In this document: piece after piece, positions 45,061-56,932 of the stretch | How positions within the stretch are numbered: position 1 is the first letter of the stretch | How the letters are laid out: every line of letters begins with the position of its first letter | Assembly (NCBI GenBank): GCA_963921195.1 | Contig: OY992536.1 | Coordinates: forward strand, 291,467,313-291,531,312 | DNA length: 64,000 nucleotides | Reading direction: 5' to 3' | Origin: Pegoplata infirma | Taxonomy: Eukaryota > Arthropoda > Insecta > Diptera > Anthomyiidae | Notes under the pieces: generated by a model | The model's database searches: none | The model's input: the letters and a program-made list of their open reading frames with translations, nothing else | Told to the model about the DNA's origin: nothing | Program-made: the position numbers and the translations under genes

Positions 45061-46489
45061 TGTTGTATAAATTGAATGAATACTTTTACTGAAAGTCTGT
45101 CTGTCTGTATGACTGACTGACTAACTGATTGACTGCATATAGCATAAATCTGATCTATGATAACGTATGATATAATAATAACAATAACATGACTGGTATC
45201 AACATCATCATCATCATCCTCATCATATGTTTGTATTGGTTTCCACCTCTGACTACTTTTGGCACCCTTTCCGCTACTAACACCAATAACGGTGCACAGT
45301 GGTTAGAAAACAAAATTTGTCATTAAAGAAAACCTCTGACAAAAAATGTGCAAATGACTTTCTGTAAAAATTTTAAATAATTTTTTTTTGCATTTTTCTG
45401 CCAAAATGAATATTTTAACAAAATTCTTTGTCATTCATTTTCTGAAAATAACGGAAACTTTGCAGTAGTTTTACTGATTCTGTTTGCTGAGTGTTAAAAA
45501 ATTTTTGTGAAAATTTCTGCAGATTATTTCGCTAAATTAAAAGATACACTGAAAAATGATAACTAAATTTACATTTTTTCACTGAAAAATGATAACTAAA
45601 TTTACCTTTTTTCACTGTATCGATGTGATTGATTCTAAATATTTGGGACTAGATTAGAGAGCTGTATGACTAAAAAAATGATATTGGAAGTCACCTTGCT
45701 TCAACACAGGATGGTTCGTAACTTGTGAAAGCCACAACCCTTAAAGCATTTTAAACTTTAAAATGAAAAACTTGTGACTTTTGGGAATCACCCTGTGTTC
45801 AAAACGGTTGACTACAATATACATATGCTGAAAGCTTTACTATTTCTCCATAATCTTTATATTAATTTTATTTCAATAACTGCAGTCGTTGTTAACTAAC
45901 TACCAAATTTTTCTTTATTCATTTCCAACCACTGTGCAATAGTGATTTGTTCTATCTGTAGTAGTGATACACACACTGTAAATCACGTCATAGATGAATT
46001 GTTGCTTGTTGGTGTTTTGCATTTTCCCAACCAACCATTTTCAAATAATGTGACAAGTGATACATACAAATGTAATGTAATGTAATGTAAATAACTGAAA
46101 AACCAATCAATGTTTTAAGTTTCATATTTATGGCGAAGACAATCACAAAATGGTTAAAAATGACTATAAATTTGATTAATATGCCAGAATGGTCAAAATC
46201 AATTCAATAAATTAATTGGCGGTGACTTTTAAATAAACATTAAAAATGTGTATAATAATTTTTAAATGATTGAATTGAATTTTTCAAATGATAAATCTGC
46301 GAGGGATTTGTAATACACATGTTATGTTGTAAGTAAACATTTTAAAAAATACTTACAATTTCCAAAAATTATTCATTAAGTTTAAGAAACATACCTGGAA
46401 ATAAAGAAAATAAATAAATTGATTAATTTTTTTTTAAATGCATGTTTTTAAGAGTGATTAAAAATCCAATAAATGAAAAATAATTTTTT
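45061..46489. other. No gene; possible short inverted-repeat element at 45293-45937
   Basis: GCACAGTGGTTAGAAAAC at 45294 and the complement of TTTCCAACCACTGTGC at about 45924-45937 could be the ends of a 640-bp element. A 35-base direct repeat (CACTGAAAAATGATAACTAA) lies at 45546-45615. A CATCAT run lies near 45204-45226. No duplication or gene was found. Confidence 0.45.
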
Positions 46490-46936
46490 CTAGTTCGAGG
46501 TCAATATATGTTCCCGATTATGAATTATCATAAAAAGTACCAATTTTAACTCTACTTTTTTTATTAGGATATTCTTCCAATAAATACTCTTAGAGTTTCT
46601 GCTTTCAAAATTTTTGGTAGTTTTCTGGAATGAATTGACGATCGTTTGGGAGATCTTCCAATTTCCCCACCATCAGAATTCTTTATAAAATTTTGTAATA
46701 CTGTTATATTCATATTCCCAAATACTCCAACTTATTGTTAGTGAAAAAGAAATGTAATTGTTATATTTATTCTTACTGGGAAACATACAAATGTCCTCGA
46801 GCTAGATTACACTGTTAGAGTATAAACATCAAATATTCATATTCCCAAATATTCCAACTAATTGTTAGTGAAAAAGAAGTGTACTTGTTATATTAATTCT
46901 TACTAGGGAACATAAAAATGGGCTCGAACTCACTTT
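46490..46936. repeat. Foldback-end motifs with a 127-bp direct repeat
   Basis: CTAGTTCGAGGTCAATAT at 46491 and CCTCGAGCTAGATTACA at about 46796 are foldback-family ends. The sequence ATATTCATATTCCCAAATA and GTTAGTGAAAAAGAA occurs at 46706 and again at 46833, a tandem duplication with about 90 % identity ending in CTCGAGCT and CTCGAACT. Confidence 0.65.
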
Positions 46937-47238
46937 TTTCAAATAAACATTTTTTCATTGCACAGTTAAAAGGACGAATAAATAACTAATTTTTATTATT
47001 TTTAATAAAAACTAAAAAAACTTAATAAATTCTAAAAAAAATGTGAGGAGGGCTCCAATAAAAAATTTAATTGAACAAAATATCATATTCAATTAGTTTT
47101 TTAATTGATTCAAATTAAAAATTAATCAATATGTATTTTAAAATTAAAATTGAATAAAAAAATCCATACTGAATCTGTTGCAATATCTTAATCGGTTATG
47201 AAAGAACAATGGATCCCCATTCCAAACATCGCGAACTA
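46937..47238. other. No gene seen; AT-rich spacer
   Basis: No supported feature. Confidence 0.4.
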
Positions 47239-47419
47239 CACCATTTACAGACGTAATCCGAAAAATGTCAATTGTATTTCCAGAATTTATTTAAAAATCG
47301 AAGGTTCCATTTCTGATTCGAAGGTTTTACCAATAATATTAATATTCTAATTGTAATTCGAAGATTCCAAGTTCGAAAATGATCAATTGTAATTCGAAAA
47401 ATATCAATTGTAATTCGAA
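47239..47419. repeat. AATTCGAA repeat, left-end fragment
   Basis: Begins CACCATTTACAGACGTAAT after TA, as in the element at 4399, followed by degenerate GTAATTCGAA units to 47419. The right half is missing and replaced by an H4-like start. Confidence 0.7.
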
Positions 47420-47465
47420 CAAGTTATAGTGTTAAATTTGACTATGCTGAATCTGTTATAACTTC
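47420..47465 (-). mobile_element. H4-type terminal fragment
   Basis: CAAGTTATAGTGTTAAATTT and GACTATGCTGAATC match the start of the H4 copies at 12911 and 56933, then similarity ends. The junction TAATTCGAA|CAAGT is the same as at 12911. Confidence 0.55.
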
Positions 47466-47512
47466 ACCCTTTAGATAAATAAACTGTGCAACAAATTTCG
47501 GGTCATCGAGTG

Positions 47513-47720
47513 CACACACTAAAAATTATTGGCAAACAATTTTCAATTAAATCTATTGATCAACAGAACTTAAATGAGTCAATCAATGTTTTGATTAAAA
47601 TTTTTGTTATTTTCTTTAACTGTCGAATAACAAATTTTTAACATACCAGATTTTTTTTCGCTTTAATTTATTTGAATAGATTAATTCAAAAATATACAAA
47701 ATGATGGGGTTTTACTTTTT
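47513..47720 (-). mobile_element. F-family element, truncated copy
   Basis: CACACACTAAAAATTATTGGC, then TCTATTGATCAACAGAAC and 'gagtcaatcaatgttttgat' up to 'caaaatgatggggttttac', where the H1 element begins. The remainder of the F element is not found after the H1 copy. Confidence 0.65.
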
Positions 47721-48540
47721 TATACCCTCCACTCTAGGATAAAGGGTGTATATATGTTTGTCATTCCGTTTGTAACACCTCGAAATATTGGTCTAGGACC
47801 CCATAAAGTAAATATATTCATGATCCTCGATCGATTTTAAGACGATCTAGCGATGTCCGTCTGTCCGTCCGTCTGCATGTCTGTCTGTTGAAAACACGCT
47901 AACTTTTGAAAGACTTAACGCAGGCTCCTGAAGTTTGGCATATATGTTGGGCATTTACCTGGTCAGGTTGGTATTGCAATCCAGAAAAATCGGTTAAGTG
48001 GTTGAAAAGTTATGAGCAAAAGAGTGAATTTCCGCAACGGTTTTTTTTGCGAATTTACGAGATTAAAAACACGGTAACTTTCTAAATGCAATTCTGAGGA
48101 TGCTGAAGTTTGGGATATAAATTTGTCGATCCCCTGGGCTGGCTGATATTGAATTTCAGCCAAATCGGTCTAGTGATTCAAAAGTTATTAGCAAACCCGC
48201 AAATTTCAGATTCGCTTCACCTTAAATTCACGTGCTGAAAAATCCGAGCCATAAAAAAACAAGCTTTTTTTAAAAAAACAACCATTGGAAAGCCACAAAA
48301 CTACTTTAAAAAGTATTTTCGTCACTCAAAAATATTTTTACACTAAAAAAAATTACACTCAAAAAAATAGTATTTTTTTTTTTTTTACAAAAATTAAAAA
48401 AAAAGTTTTTTACTCAAAATAAAATATTTCTAATCAAAATTTTTAATTTTTTTCTCGTTAGAAAATTTACCATTCTTTAAAAAGGGCATTGTGGAGGGTA
48501 TTCATAGATTCGGCCAAGTCGAAGTTAACTTTTCTACTTG
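47721..48540 (+). mobile_element. H1-type (GTCY)n element, copy d
   Basis: Hairpin TATACCCTC..., core CCCCATAAAGTAAATATATTC, GTCCGTCTGTCCGTCCGTCT, 'tggtattgcaatccag', A/T runs, and the end GATTCGGCCAAGTCGAAG with TTAACTTTTCTACTTG. The opening hairpin is damaged (CTCTAGGATAAAGGGTGTA). Confidence 0.76.
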
Positions 48541-48550
48541 TTTTTTTTTT

Positions 48551-49146
48551 TAATTTGCTGGTAAAAATAACACAACAATCATTAATTTTTAATGTTTTCG
48601 TAGGTTATCTTTTTTTCGAATTTGTTGGTAAAAAAAATTAAAGTGACGTAACTTTTTAATGTGCAATGTTATTTATTTTAGAAAATTTTTATGAACATTA
48701 AAAAATAAATGTTGATGTTTGTTAAAACAAATGAATAATTACCGGAATGGTTTTCAATTGTTTTATCACTTGTTTTAAATGCGTTTTTCATTTGTTTTTG
48801 CCTACAAAATATTTTGAAAGCAGTCATCACATTGAATTCAGAGCATAATTAATACAAAGTTGTGAATTAAATAAGTGTTTACACTCAAAATATTTTGTAG
48901 GCAAAAACAAATTAAAAAGATATTTAAAACTAGTGATAAAACATTTAAAAACACTCTCAGTAATTATTCATTTGTTTTAACAAACATCAACATTTATTTT
49001 TTACTGTTAATAAAATTTTCTAAAATAAATAAAATTGAACATTATAAAATAACGTCATTTCATTTTTTTTACCAACAAAATCGAAAAGATAACCAATGAA
49101 AACATTACAAATTAACGGTTTTTCTGTTATTTTTACCAACAAATTA
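48551..49146. mobile_element. Foldback element, TAATTTGYTGGTAAAAATAAC ends
   Basis: About 250-bp arms around a loop of about 90 bp. The left end TAATTTGCTGGTAAAAATAA pairs with the complement of TTATTTTTACCAACAAATTA. Inner matches include TTTGTTTTTGCCTACAAAAT and ATTTTGTAGGCAAAAACAAA bordering the loop. Non-coding; flanked by T and A runs, so a duplication cannot be seen. Confidence 0.75.
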
Positions 49147-49910
49147 AAAAAAAAATTACCTACAAAAACATTAAAATTTAAGTGGGTAATTTTTACAATT
49201 TTACTACTAAATTTAATTTAAAAAAATTTTTAATAAAATTTTTGGGGAATCGATCCCGCTGTCATATACATTCTGGCCAGACACTCTACCCATCGAAACA
49301 GTGCCACATTTGGCCAATCTAGGACGATTGGTCGTCTTGACTTTGTCGTTTTGACTTTGAAAATAACATTATGAAAAATGTGGGAGGCCGGTTAAGGGAC
49401 ACGCCTACTTTTTTTAAAATTTGTAATTTTGGATATAATTTCTTTAAATTTGGTATATATACTCTCAATGACTGTAGAAATAATATCACAAAAAAAGGGG
49501 GCGGTCAGACAACTGCCACGCCCACTTTTTTTAAAATATGTAAAAACAAGGTTTACATATCGCCCCACTGTAGTCGGCGTCGCAGACGGTCGCAAAAGTT
49601 AGCCGTTGAAATAAGTACTATGGATATTGGTCAATATATCTGAAAAAGTCCGGCGACCAATACGGACCAAACACAAAAGTTCTATTCCATTAAAAAAAAA
49701 ATAAATATCTAATTTTCTTTTCAAAAATTTGTATTTTGTTAAAAATTTAATAAAAAATAGAAAAATTTGTTAAAAAAAAAGAAAAGATATGACTTAAAGC
49801 ATATAAATATCCTTTAAAATTACCAAAAAAGATTGGATAAATATCTCTTTTTGTTCAATAGTTACAACAGTTTAAACTCGACTTAATTTATGCGAATTAA
49901 TGTACACTAA
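49147..49910. other. No gene seen; spacer with a short repeated phrase
   Basis: 'ACGCCTACTTTTTTTAAAAT' and 'ACGCCCACTTTTTTTAAAAT' occur at about 49401 and 49517, each after a G-rich stretch, so the interval probably holds a decayed direct repeat. No gene is supported. Confidence 0.45.
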
Positions 49911-50027
49911 GGTGGTTATTCATAAAAACTAAAATATAACTAAAGTAGGTTTATTTGACAGATATTGCAGGCATATTTGTCAAATAAACCTACAATAAGT
50001 CTACTATAAGTGTTATGAATAACAGCC
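49911..50027. mobile_element. 117-bp MITE at a TAA site
   Basis: Ends GGTGGTTATTCATAA and TTATGAATAACAGCC, with an inner perfect match AGGTTTATTTGACA / TGTCAAATAAACCT around a 16-base loop. TAA lies on both sides (49908-49910 and 50028-50030). A 3-bp TWA duplication with GG ends suggests a PIF/Harbinger-like MITE. Confidence 0.75.
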
Positions 50028-50030
50028 TAA

Positions 50031-51819
50031 GTAGTTACAGGATTTTACAAGATGCAACTTTATGTACCCACCTGTTAGTAGCGAACAGAATTATCGATCT
50101 TATATGATTATTTCCGTGCTATTAGGAATGTTCTATAATACGTACAAACATCATGAACATCAAGGAACTTTTTTTTTTGGCACTGTGCATCGTGCCAAAG
50201 TCACTTGATACAAACATTATTTTTATATTTCTATAAATATTTTTTTTTAATTTTTTGTCTACAAAAAAATAACCAACACAAGTGGGTAAATACTAATGAT
50301 TTTTCTTTAAAAAATGCCAACAATTATAAAAAAAATAACGTACACAAATCATTAAAAATAAAAGATGAATCACTTATTTTTACTTACAGAACAAAAATAA
50401 ATAACTTTAAAGATTGAATGCTAATGAAAGTCTTTATTTTCTATATTTTTATTTTTGAAACATAGAACGGAAATGGTCATTTAAAAAACTGAACATTGAA
50501 CAAATGTTTTTTTCTTTTTAAAAACTACAAAACATAATACTTTTTAATAAACTACAAACAGTTAATGACATAATTTTTTGAGTGTACGATTGTTTTTAGA
50601 AAATTTAATACTTTTTTGTGCAAGAAGTCGAAAAAAAGTAAAATAATTTTTTTTTTAAATTTCGTGAGCGTGGTTATTTCGTGAGCGTAAGAAAAATTTT
50701 ATTTACTCACATGAGCGTGCGTTAACGTGAGCAGAAAAAAAATCGTGCGTGATCGTGTTTCCTAAAATAAAATCGGTAAATATCAACAGATTGTGTAATT
50801 TTAATACAAACTTGTTGAAATTTACCCAATTTATAGTAGCACATAATTGAGGTTTGTTAAATTTGACCGAATTTGTAGACGGAAAGTTTTTCATTGTATT
50901 TAGAGTGCGATAAATATTTTCATTAGAAGAAGTATTTACAAATTTGGGTTTTCTTAGTGATCTTCCAGTTCTTTAAAACTTAACATATCTTAATCTCTGC
51001 TTTATAAAGGCTTCGATTAATGTACCATTAGAAATTTCTATCTGTAAAATTTCAATGCAGAATTTTTTTCTCTAAAAGTTTTCCTTAAAAATTGCCGAAA
51101 AGTTTATAAAATTAATTTTTGCGGTTTTACTTTGGTTGAAAATTTTTGTTTATGACGACTTTATGGTTTTGCAAAAACAAAAAAAAATATTTAAATTTTT
51201 TTTTAAAACATATGTCACTCATTTACTTTTTCCGCACACTCTTCATTTCACATATTTTACAATTTAATTAATTTTTATTTAACCCCAACAAAAAACAGCA
51301 CGCAGTCATCATTTTCAAACAGAACCTTTTAAATACCATAAATCGTCATGACGACTAGATCAACCATATGAGTGATGAAGTGACATGTGTGGAAAAAAAA
51401 TAAAGACATTACCGCGAGAGCACAACAAATATTGCCATAAAATTAATGTCATTTGTGTGTATTTTGTGAATGGTGAAAATAAGAAAAATTATAAAACATA
51501 TTACTTTGGATTAGTTGAAGGGGTTGAATCAATACCGAAATAGAAAGATTTTTTATTTTTTTTTTGAAAAATCGTAAATAGTTGTCAACGATATATTTAT
51601 TACATGGAATTATTAACATGTGATATAAATTATAAAACACTAGAAATTAAAAGTTAGTTGATTAATTTAATGTGGAGTTATAGGAGTTTATACATTGAAT
51701 GTTATAAAATCCGGTTCGAGTGTGTTCTTTGTTGTGTGTGTTCTTTGTTGTGATTAGCTTAGAATATATTTTAGAATCTATTCCAATCTGAATCTGTTTC
51801 AAAAAATACTACTTACTAA
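50031..51819. other. No gene seen; AT-rich spacer
   Basis: Contains GTGAGCGTGGTTATTTCGTG and related CGTGAGCG/CACATGAGCGTGCG pieces at 50663-50740, and GTGTTCTTTGTTGTG twice at 51721-51751. No gene or element ends were recognised. Confidence 0.45.
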
Positions 51820-52159
51820 AGCCCACTTCAGACAATAATACTGAGTCGTAAGAAAATACGTATCATAAATAATACGAAATTTTCTCCGCTTGTCAAAAAA
51901 TCTTTTAAAAAAACATTTGCGTATTTACACCATCACATCTTAAATATTATCAAAACAAATACAACCCTGATCTTATGAAAAGCGTATACGTTTTCTAATT
52001 TTTAGATAAATTTCTAAAAATGAGAATACGTATCCGCTTGTCATTTTTCAATCCGTATTTCTCTTGGTTTTATACCGATTGTGTTTACACAATACTATTT
52101 TATTTTTTACAAAAAATTTTGACAGATATTATTACAAATATTATGGTCTGAAGCCACCT
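51820..52159. mobile_element. 340-bp inverted-repeat element at a TAA site
   Basis: The left end AGCCCACTTCAGACAATAAT matches the complement of the right end (AGGTGGCTTCAGACCATAAT) at 15 of 20 positions. TAA flanks both sides (51817-51819 and 52160-52162). It is non-coding and AT-rich with scattered ATACGTAT-type pieces. The duplication suggests a Harbinger-like MITE. Confidence 0.62.
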
Positions 52160-53950
52160 TAAATGATGAAACTGTTTCATCAATAACGGACTTTCTACAT
52201 TGAATTCGACAGAGTCCGATTTGGAGGACCATTACATCGAAAGTACTTTGTCTTCTGTAAAAAAAAGTTGTTCTGATTACCAAAGATTAAATTCTTCAAT
52301 CTTTTGCAATATAAATGTGTTTCAAAAAAATGTTCTTGGTTAATTAAAATTAATGACAGCAAATGATAAAACCGTTTCATCAATATAATAAAACCTTTTT
52401 ATCAGTTTGATGAGCGACTTTTCTTTCAGTGTTTGGTTCATAACAACCAAGTAGGCTTTTTATGACAAAAAACTAACAAATATGTAAAATTTAACCTATT
52501 TTATGTATTCAATTTCCATTTAATGCATTTTGATGGAATTTCTTTCTTCTGCAATATAAATCTGTTTCAATCAATTTTTATTATTAAATGATGAAACTGT
52601 TTCATCAATACCAGATTTTGTACACTAAATGTGACAAAATCCGATTCAAAGGTGCAATAAATCGAAAATAATTTTTTGCAAGGGAAAATCATTTTTTTTT
52701 CTGATTATCACAGATTTAATTCTTCAATCTGTTGCAATAGGAATGTGTTTCAAATTTTTTTTTTTCCTTTGCAATTAAAATTGATGTTTATTTGATTTTT
52801 TCTGTAAGTACAGATCGAGCACGGGCTCTAATTATATTTGTTATAAGGGTTCAAGTTGAAAAAATGCAGAAGAAAAATTGAATTTCTAAAAATTATAGAC
52901 ATTTCTGGTATTTCCTACACAGAAAAAATTTGAAACGAATTTCAATCAACAAAAACGCGGATTCAATCAATTTTTTGATTGAAATTCCTCCAATTAAAAA
53001 AATTGTTATATCAATCATCAAATTGTAGGTGATTGATTGAAAATTTTTTCAATCAAACATTTTTTCGATTTTGATCAAAAATTTGATCAATTTTTTATTT
53101 AAAGTCAATCAAAATAATGATTGATTTAACAAATGAATTATAAGCTTATGACAAAATTATCAAAAAATTCATCTTTTTTGCTTTCCAATATGTTGCCATC
53201 AATAAAAAAAGTAAAGCCCGATTATTTTGTATATTTTTGAATTAATCTATTCAAATAAATTAAAGCGGAAAAAAAAATTTGGTATGTTGAAAATTTGTAA
53301 CAAAAAATAACAAAAATTTTAATCAAAACATTGATTGACTCATTTAAATTTTGTTGATCAATACATTTAATTGAAAATTTTTAGCCAATAATTTTTTGTG
53401 TGTATACCGGTTTCAAACACCCCAGTTAGTGTCATCTTCAGTAGGATTTTAAATGTCGGTTTGTCTTGTTAATGAAAACTGTTTTTTATATATGTGAATA
53501 TTTATAGTTTCTACAGAATAAATTTTGACAGTTTCCAACACTACAATTCTATTTCTAGCAATCTCAACCTCACTTAATATTTTCTTTCAACTTTTTTGAA
53601 TGATGACACCTAATAATAAAACTGTTTCATTATTATTATGAAACCTTTTTATCAGTTTAATGACCGATTTTTCTTTCAGTGTTTAGTTCATAAAAACTAA
53701 GTAGCTTTTTTTAATGACAAAAAACTAACAAAGATGTAAAATTTAACATATTTTATGGATTCAATTTCCATTCAATGCATTTTGATGGAATTTCTTCCTT
53801 CTGTGTTTTCTTTTTATTATTATCGCTTTCGGTGCAATTGCTTGGAAATGATTTTAGCGTTTATTGATAGAAAAGAAAACGTTAAACGAACATACGAAAT
53901 ACATTAATGACTTGATTTACGGATTAAGATTTTTTTGTAGAAATTTAAGA
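52160..53950. repeat. Direct-repeat region with GATGAAACTGTTTCATCAAT, split by an F element
   Basis: AATGATGAAACTGTTTCATC (a dyad) followed by TTCTTCAATCTTTTGCAATA occurs at about 52163 and 52590. A second block, 'ctttttatcagtttgatgagcg' then TTTCTTTCAGTGTTTGGTTC and TGCATTTTGATGGAATTTCT, occurs at about 52390-52556 and again at about 53645-53800. Part of the 1.24-kb spacing is the F element at 52918. It is non-coding. Confidence 0.65.
52918..53402 (+). mobile_element. F-family inverted-repeat element, complete copy at a TA site
   Basis: Ends CACAGAAAAAATTTGAAACG and, in complement, CACACAAAAAATTATTGGC, with TA on both sides (52916-52917 and 53403-53404). The interior alternates TCAATCAAAA and TTTTGATTGA motifs in both orientations. 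Non-coding, 485 bp. A TA duplication fits a Tc1/mariner-derived MITE. Confidence 0.75.
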
Positions 53951-53960
53951 ATATATAAAA

Positions 53961-55172
53961 CAAGTAAAAAAGTTAAATTCGGCCTTGCTGAATGTAGTGA
54001 TACCCTCCACAATTTCAAAAAGATTATTACAAAAAACTTTATTTAAAAGGAAATTACTTTAAAAAAAAAAAAAATTTGAAAAAAAATTTCCGCGAAAGAA
54101 AATTTTGGTAAAAAAAAATCCGCGATTTTTTTCATTTTTTTTGTCAAAAAAATATGTTCGTACTTGTTTAAATACCATTTGGTGTTTAATTATGTTCACA
54201 TATGTCAACCAGAAGCCGAATTAAAGCATTTTGCATTTTTAGGTTATGTTGAATGCACTCAAATTTTTGAGGTGTGCTTACATTTTCGTTCATAACTTTT
54301 GAACCGCTGAACCTGAATCGCTCAAATGCAATACCAAACTTTTCGGGAGAACTTCCAATTAATATGTTAAATTTCAGTCATGTCTGTGCAATATTTTGTC
54401 CGTGATAGCATTTTCCACAGACAGGCAGAGAGACGGACATCGCTAGAATGTCTTAAAATCAATCGGGCATCATGAATATATATACTTTATGGGGTCCCAG
54501 ACCGATATTTCGATGAGTTACAAACGGAATGACAAACTTATATATACCCTCTATCTCTAACAAGGGAAGTCTGCCTAGTGTCACCCGTGGATCTTTATGG
54601 AATTCGTTTTATTTTGTAGATCAGAAAAATAAAGGGACACGTATTTTTTTTAGCGGCTCAAATTCATATTTAGGGGAAAAAAAGGAGGGGGAAGACAAGG
54701 CCATTTTTCAGTTTTATTCGTTTATCTCCTATATTATGCAAAGAAACCTAGTCATGTTGCATACCAAATGAAAGGTCTTTGGAAAACCTATCTACGTGTG
54801 ATAAGAACATGCTTAAACATGCACAACTTTTCGTCATATTGAGTAAAATACCAAAATTTAAGGATCATTTTGTTAATAAGTCGAAAAATATAAACTTTTT
54901 TGGCCCGTTGTTAGCACCACGAGATAGCTATTTTTAATACCTTTAATCTGATACCACACACGCCTATATTAATTTTGTTTAAATAGGCGTTAATCGTAAA
55001 AAACTGAGCAAGGTTCACTTCCCCCAATACAAATCGACCCCCCCTGAAAATGAGTTTGGGCCGCTAAAAAAAAATACGTGTCGAATAAATTTTCGTTCTT
55101 TAAAACATATCCAAATTTCATGAAGATCGGAGGGTGACACCAGGGAGACTTCCCTTGTAAGTGGAGGGTATA
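53961..55172 (-). mobile_element. H3-type (GTCY)n element, copy d, split by a TAA-site element
   Basis: CAAGTAAAAAAGTTAAATTC, dyad-like TTCGGCCTTGCTGAA, ATACCCTCCACAATTTC, 'gcattttgcatttttagg', GACAGGCAGAGAGACGGACA, ACTTTATGGGGTCCC and ATATACCCTCTATC. It is interrupted in the terminal hairpin by the element at 54561-55157 and resumes GTGGAGGGTATA. Confidence 0.8.
54561..55157. mobile_element. 597-bp element with long inverted repeats at a TAA site
   Basis: The left end CAAGGGAAGTCTGCCTAGTG matches the complement of the right (CAAGGGAAGTCTCCCTGGTG). The inverted match continues with gaps for about 130 bp, including ACACGTATTTTTTTTAGCGG. TAA flanks both ends (54558-54560 and 55158-55160). There is no transposase. 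A related fragment lies at 62232. Harbinger-like on the basis of the duplication. Confidence 0.78.
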
Positions 55173-55919
55173 AAAAGAAACAGTAACGAAAAATATTGAA
55201 TGCTACCAGAAGTTTAATATTTTTATAAGGAAAATTGCCGTTTAAAACAGTGACGTCAATTAAAAATTTCAAAATGCCTTTCAATCCTTTTAAAAAAAAT
55301 TGTAGTTTTTCTTACGATCAATTCCTTTTTCTTATTAATTCTTTACACGTTTAAATTCTCTCACTAAAAGCTTTACTAAACCTTGTCATACAAATAAAAA
55401 AAATTGTTACAGTTAAAGCCCTTTATGACGTTATGGTGTCTGGAAACGGCGATAGGACGGCTAGTGCTAGGTTTCAGAGATCATTACAAATGACGCCCAT
55501 TAAGGGGCACATCCTAAACTGCCTAAGAAGTATTAAAAAAAGAGCTCCGCGATTTTTAATGTCATTTTCGTAATTTTGGTACTTTTTGAAATTATCTTTT
55601 TTTATTACTGGACATTAAGTAGATTAAGTTTCAGGCTCTGATGCAATAGTTTTGCAAGTTTTTGGTCAACTATAACACAACCCCACAAAAAATAAAGGTT
55701 CTGACTCAAAAACCAGACCGACATATCTTTATGTTTTTCGAACCACTGAGCTCGAATCTGCCATCAAAAAAAATCTATCCTTGAGTTTTCCCGTAATCTT
55801 ACAAGGAAAGTCCCCAAAAGGACCATTTCAAAATTCTTTGAACTTCAACCATCAGAAAATCTTGTAATCTTACAAATATGCAAAGTGAAATTTCCCGATT
55901 TCTTTAAAATTTATACAAA
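55173..55919. other. No gene; primer-site-like motif
   Basis: TGACGCCCATTAAGGGGC at 55491-55508 resembles the repeated motif at 60083-60669. The surrounding AAACGGCGATAGG and ACATCCTAAACTGCC pieces are not recognised. No coding frame. Confidence 0.4.
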
Positions 55920-56746
55920 CAAGTAAGAAAATTATAGTCGGTCAAGACCGACCATATAATACCCTACACCAGAGTTTCCCGGACCATGGGTCCCAAGTTC
56001 AAACATGGACTGATTAGATCTATATTTTGTCAAATCTTTAATAAGTGTAAAAAGCAATCACTAATCAAATTTGAGTGGAATAGGCTTCTTTTTGTTGACA
56101 ATAAATCGCTTCAACTGAATATCGGGCGAAATTTCCACATGGGACCTAAGTCCAAAATGGTCCGATGATAATTAGATTTGATAAGGTTATTAAAGTACGC
56201 GTTTAACATACACAAACAGAATTTTAATTAAATATTTTCTATTTTCATGAAAATTGAGAGATTTATGTGAAAATCGGGAATGTGGTTTGTATGGGGGCTA
56301 CTAGAAGAACTGGTTCGATTTCTTTAAAATTCGGAATGGTGATTTGTGTGTATAAAACATTAATTCCTGCCAAATTTTAAAAAGATACCTATTAAAATGC
56401 GACTATTAGAGTCATTTAAGCCAAAACTAAATAGGACCTTTGTATGGGGGCTAGGTCTAAATATGGACCGATTTTTTCCAATTTCAATAGGCTTCGTCCT
56501 TGGGCCAAAAGAGGCTTAAGTTTTAAATTTCAAGTCAATTGATCGAGAATTGCGACCTGTATCGTGTTTACACCGTTTACATGGACAGACAGACGGACGG
56601 ACGGACGGACATCGCTAAATCGACTCAAAAAGTGATTCTAAGTCGATCGGTATGCTTAAAAGTGGGTCTAGGACCAATATTTCGGGTAGTTACAAGCATC
56701 AGCACAAACTCATTATACCCTGTACCACAGTGTGGTGTAGGGTATA
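55920..56746 (+). mobile_element. H2-type element, copy c (complete)
   Basis: CAAGTAAGAAAATTATAGTC, dyad GGTCAAGACC, ATACCCTACACCAGAG, 'gattagatttgataaggtta', (GACGGACG)n at about 56592-56613, TCGACTCAAAAAGTGATTC, GGGTCTAGGACCAATATTTC and the closing hairpin TATACCC...GGGTATA. The best intact reference for H2. Confidence 0.82.
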
Positions 56747-56932
56747 AAAATAGGGGAAAAATTAAGATCGAACAGTCAGAGCGGAATCGAATTCAGGATG
56801 TCAAAATATATCATAATTTTATTTTTTTTTTCTCTTTGGTCACTTTGGGGAACTTCCTTAATGGCAGATTCGAGATCAGGGGATCGAAATACATAAAAAT
56901 TTGGGGCGGAGTAATTTAACACTACAAATAAA

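Noticed and set aside
56539..56919. 126-codon frame
   Set aside because: It spans the microsatellite and terminal hairpin of an H2 element; it is a translation of repeat sequence.
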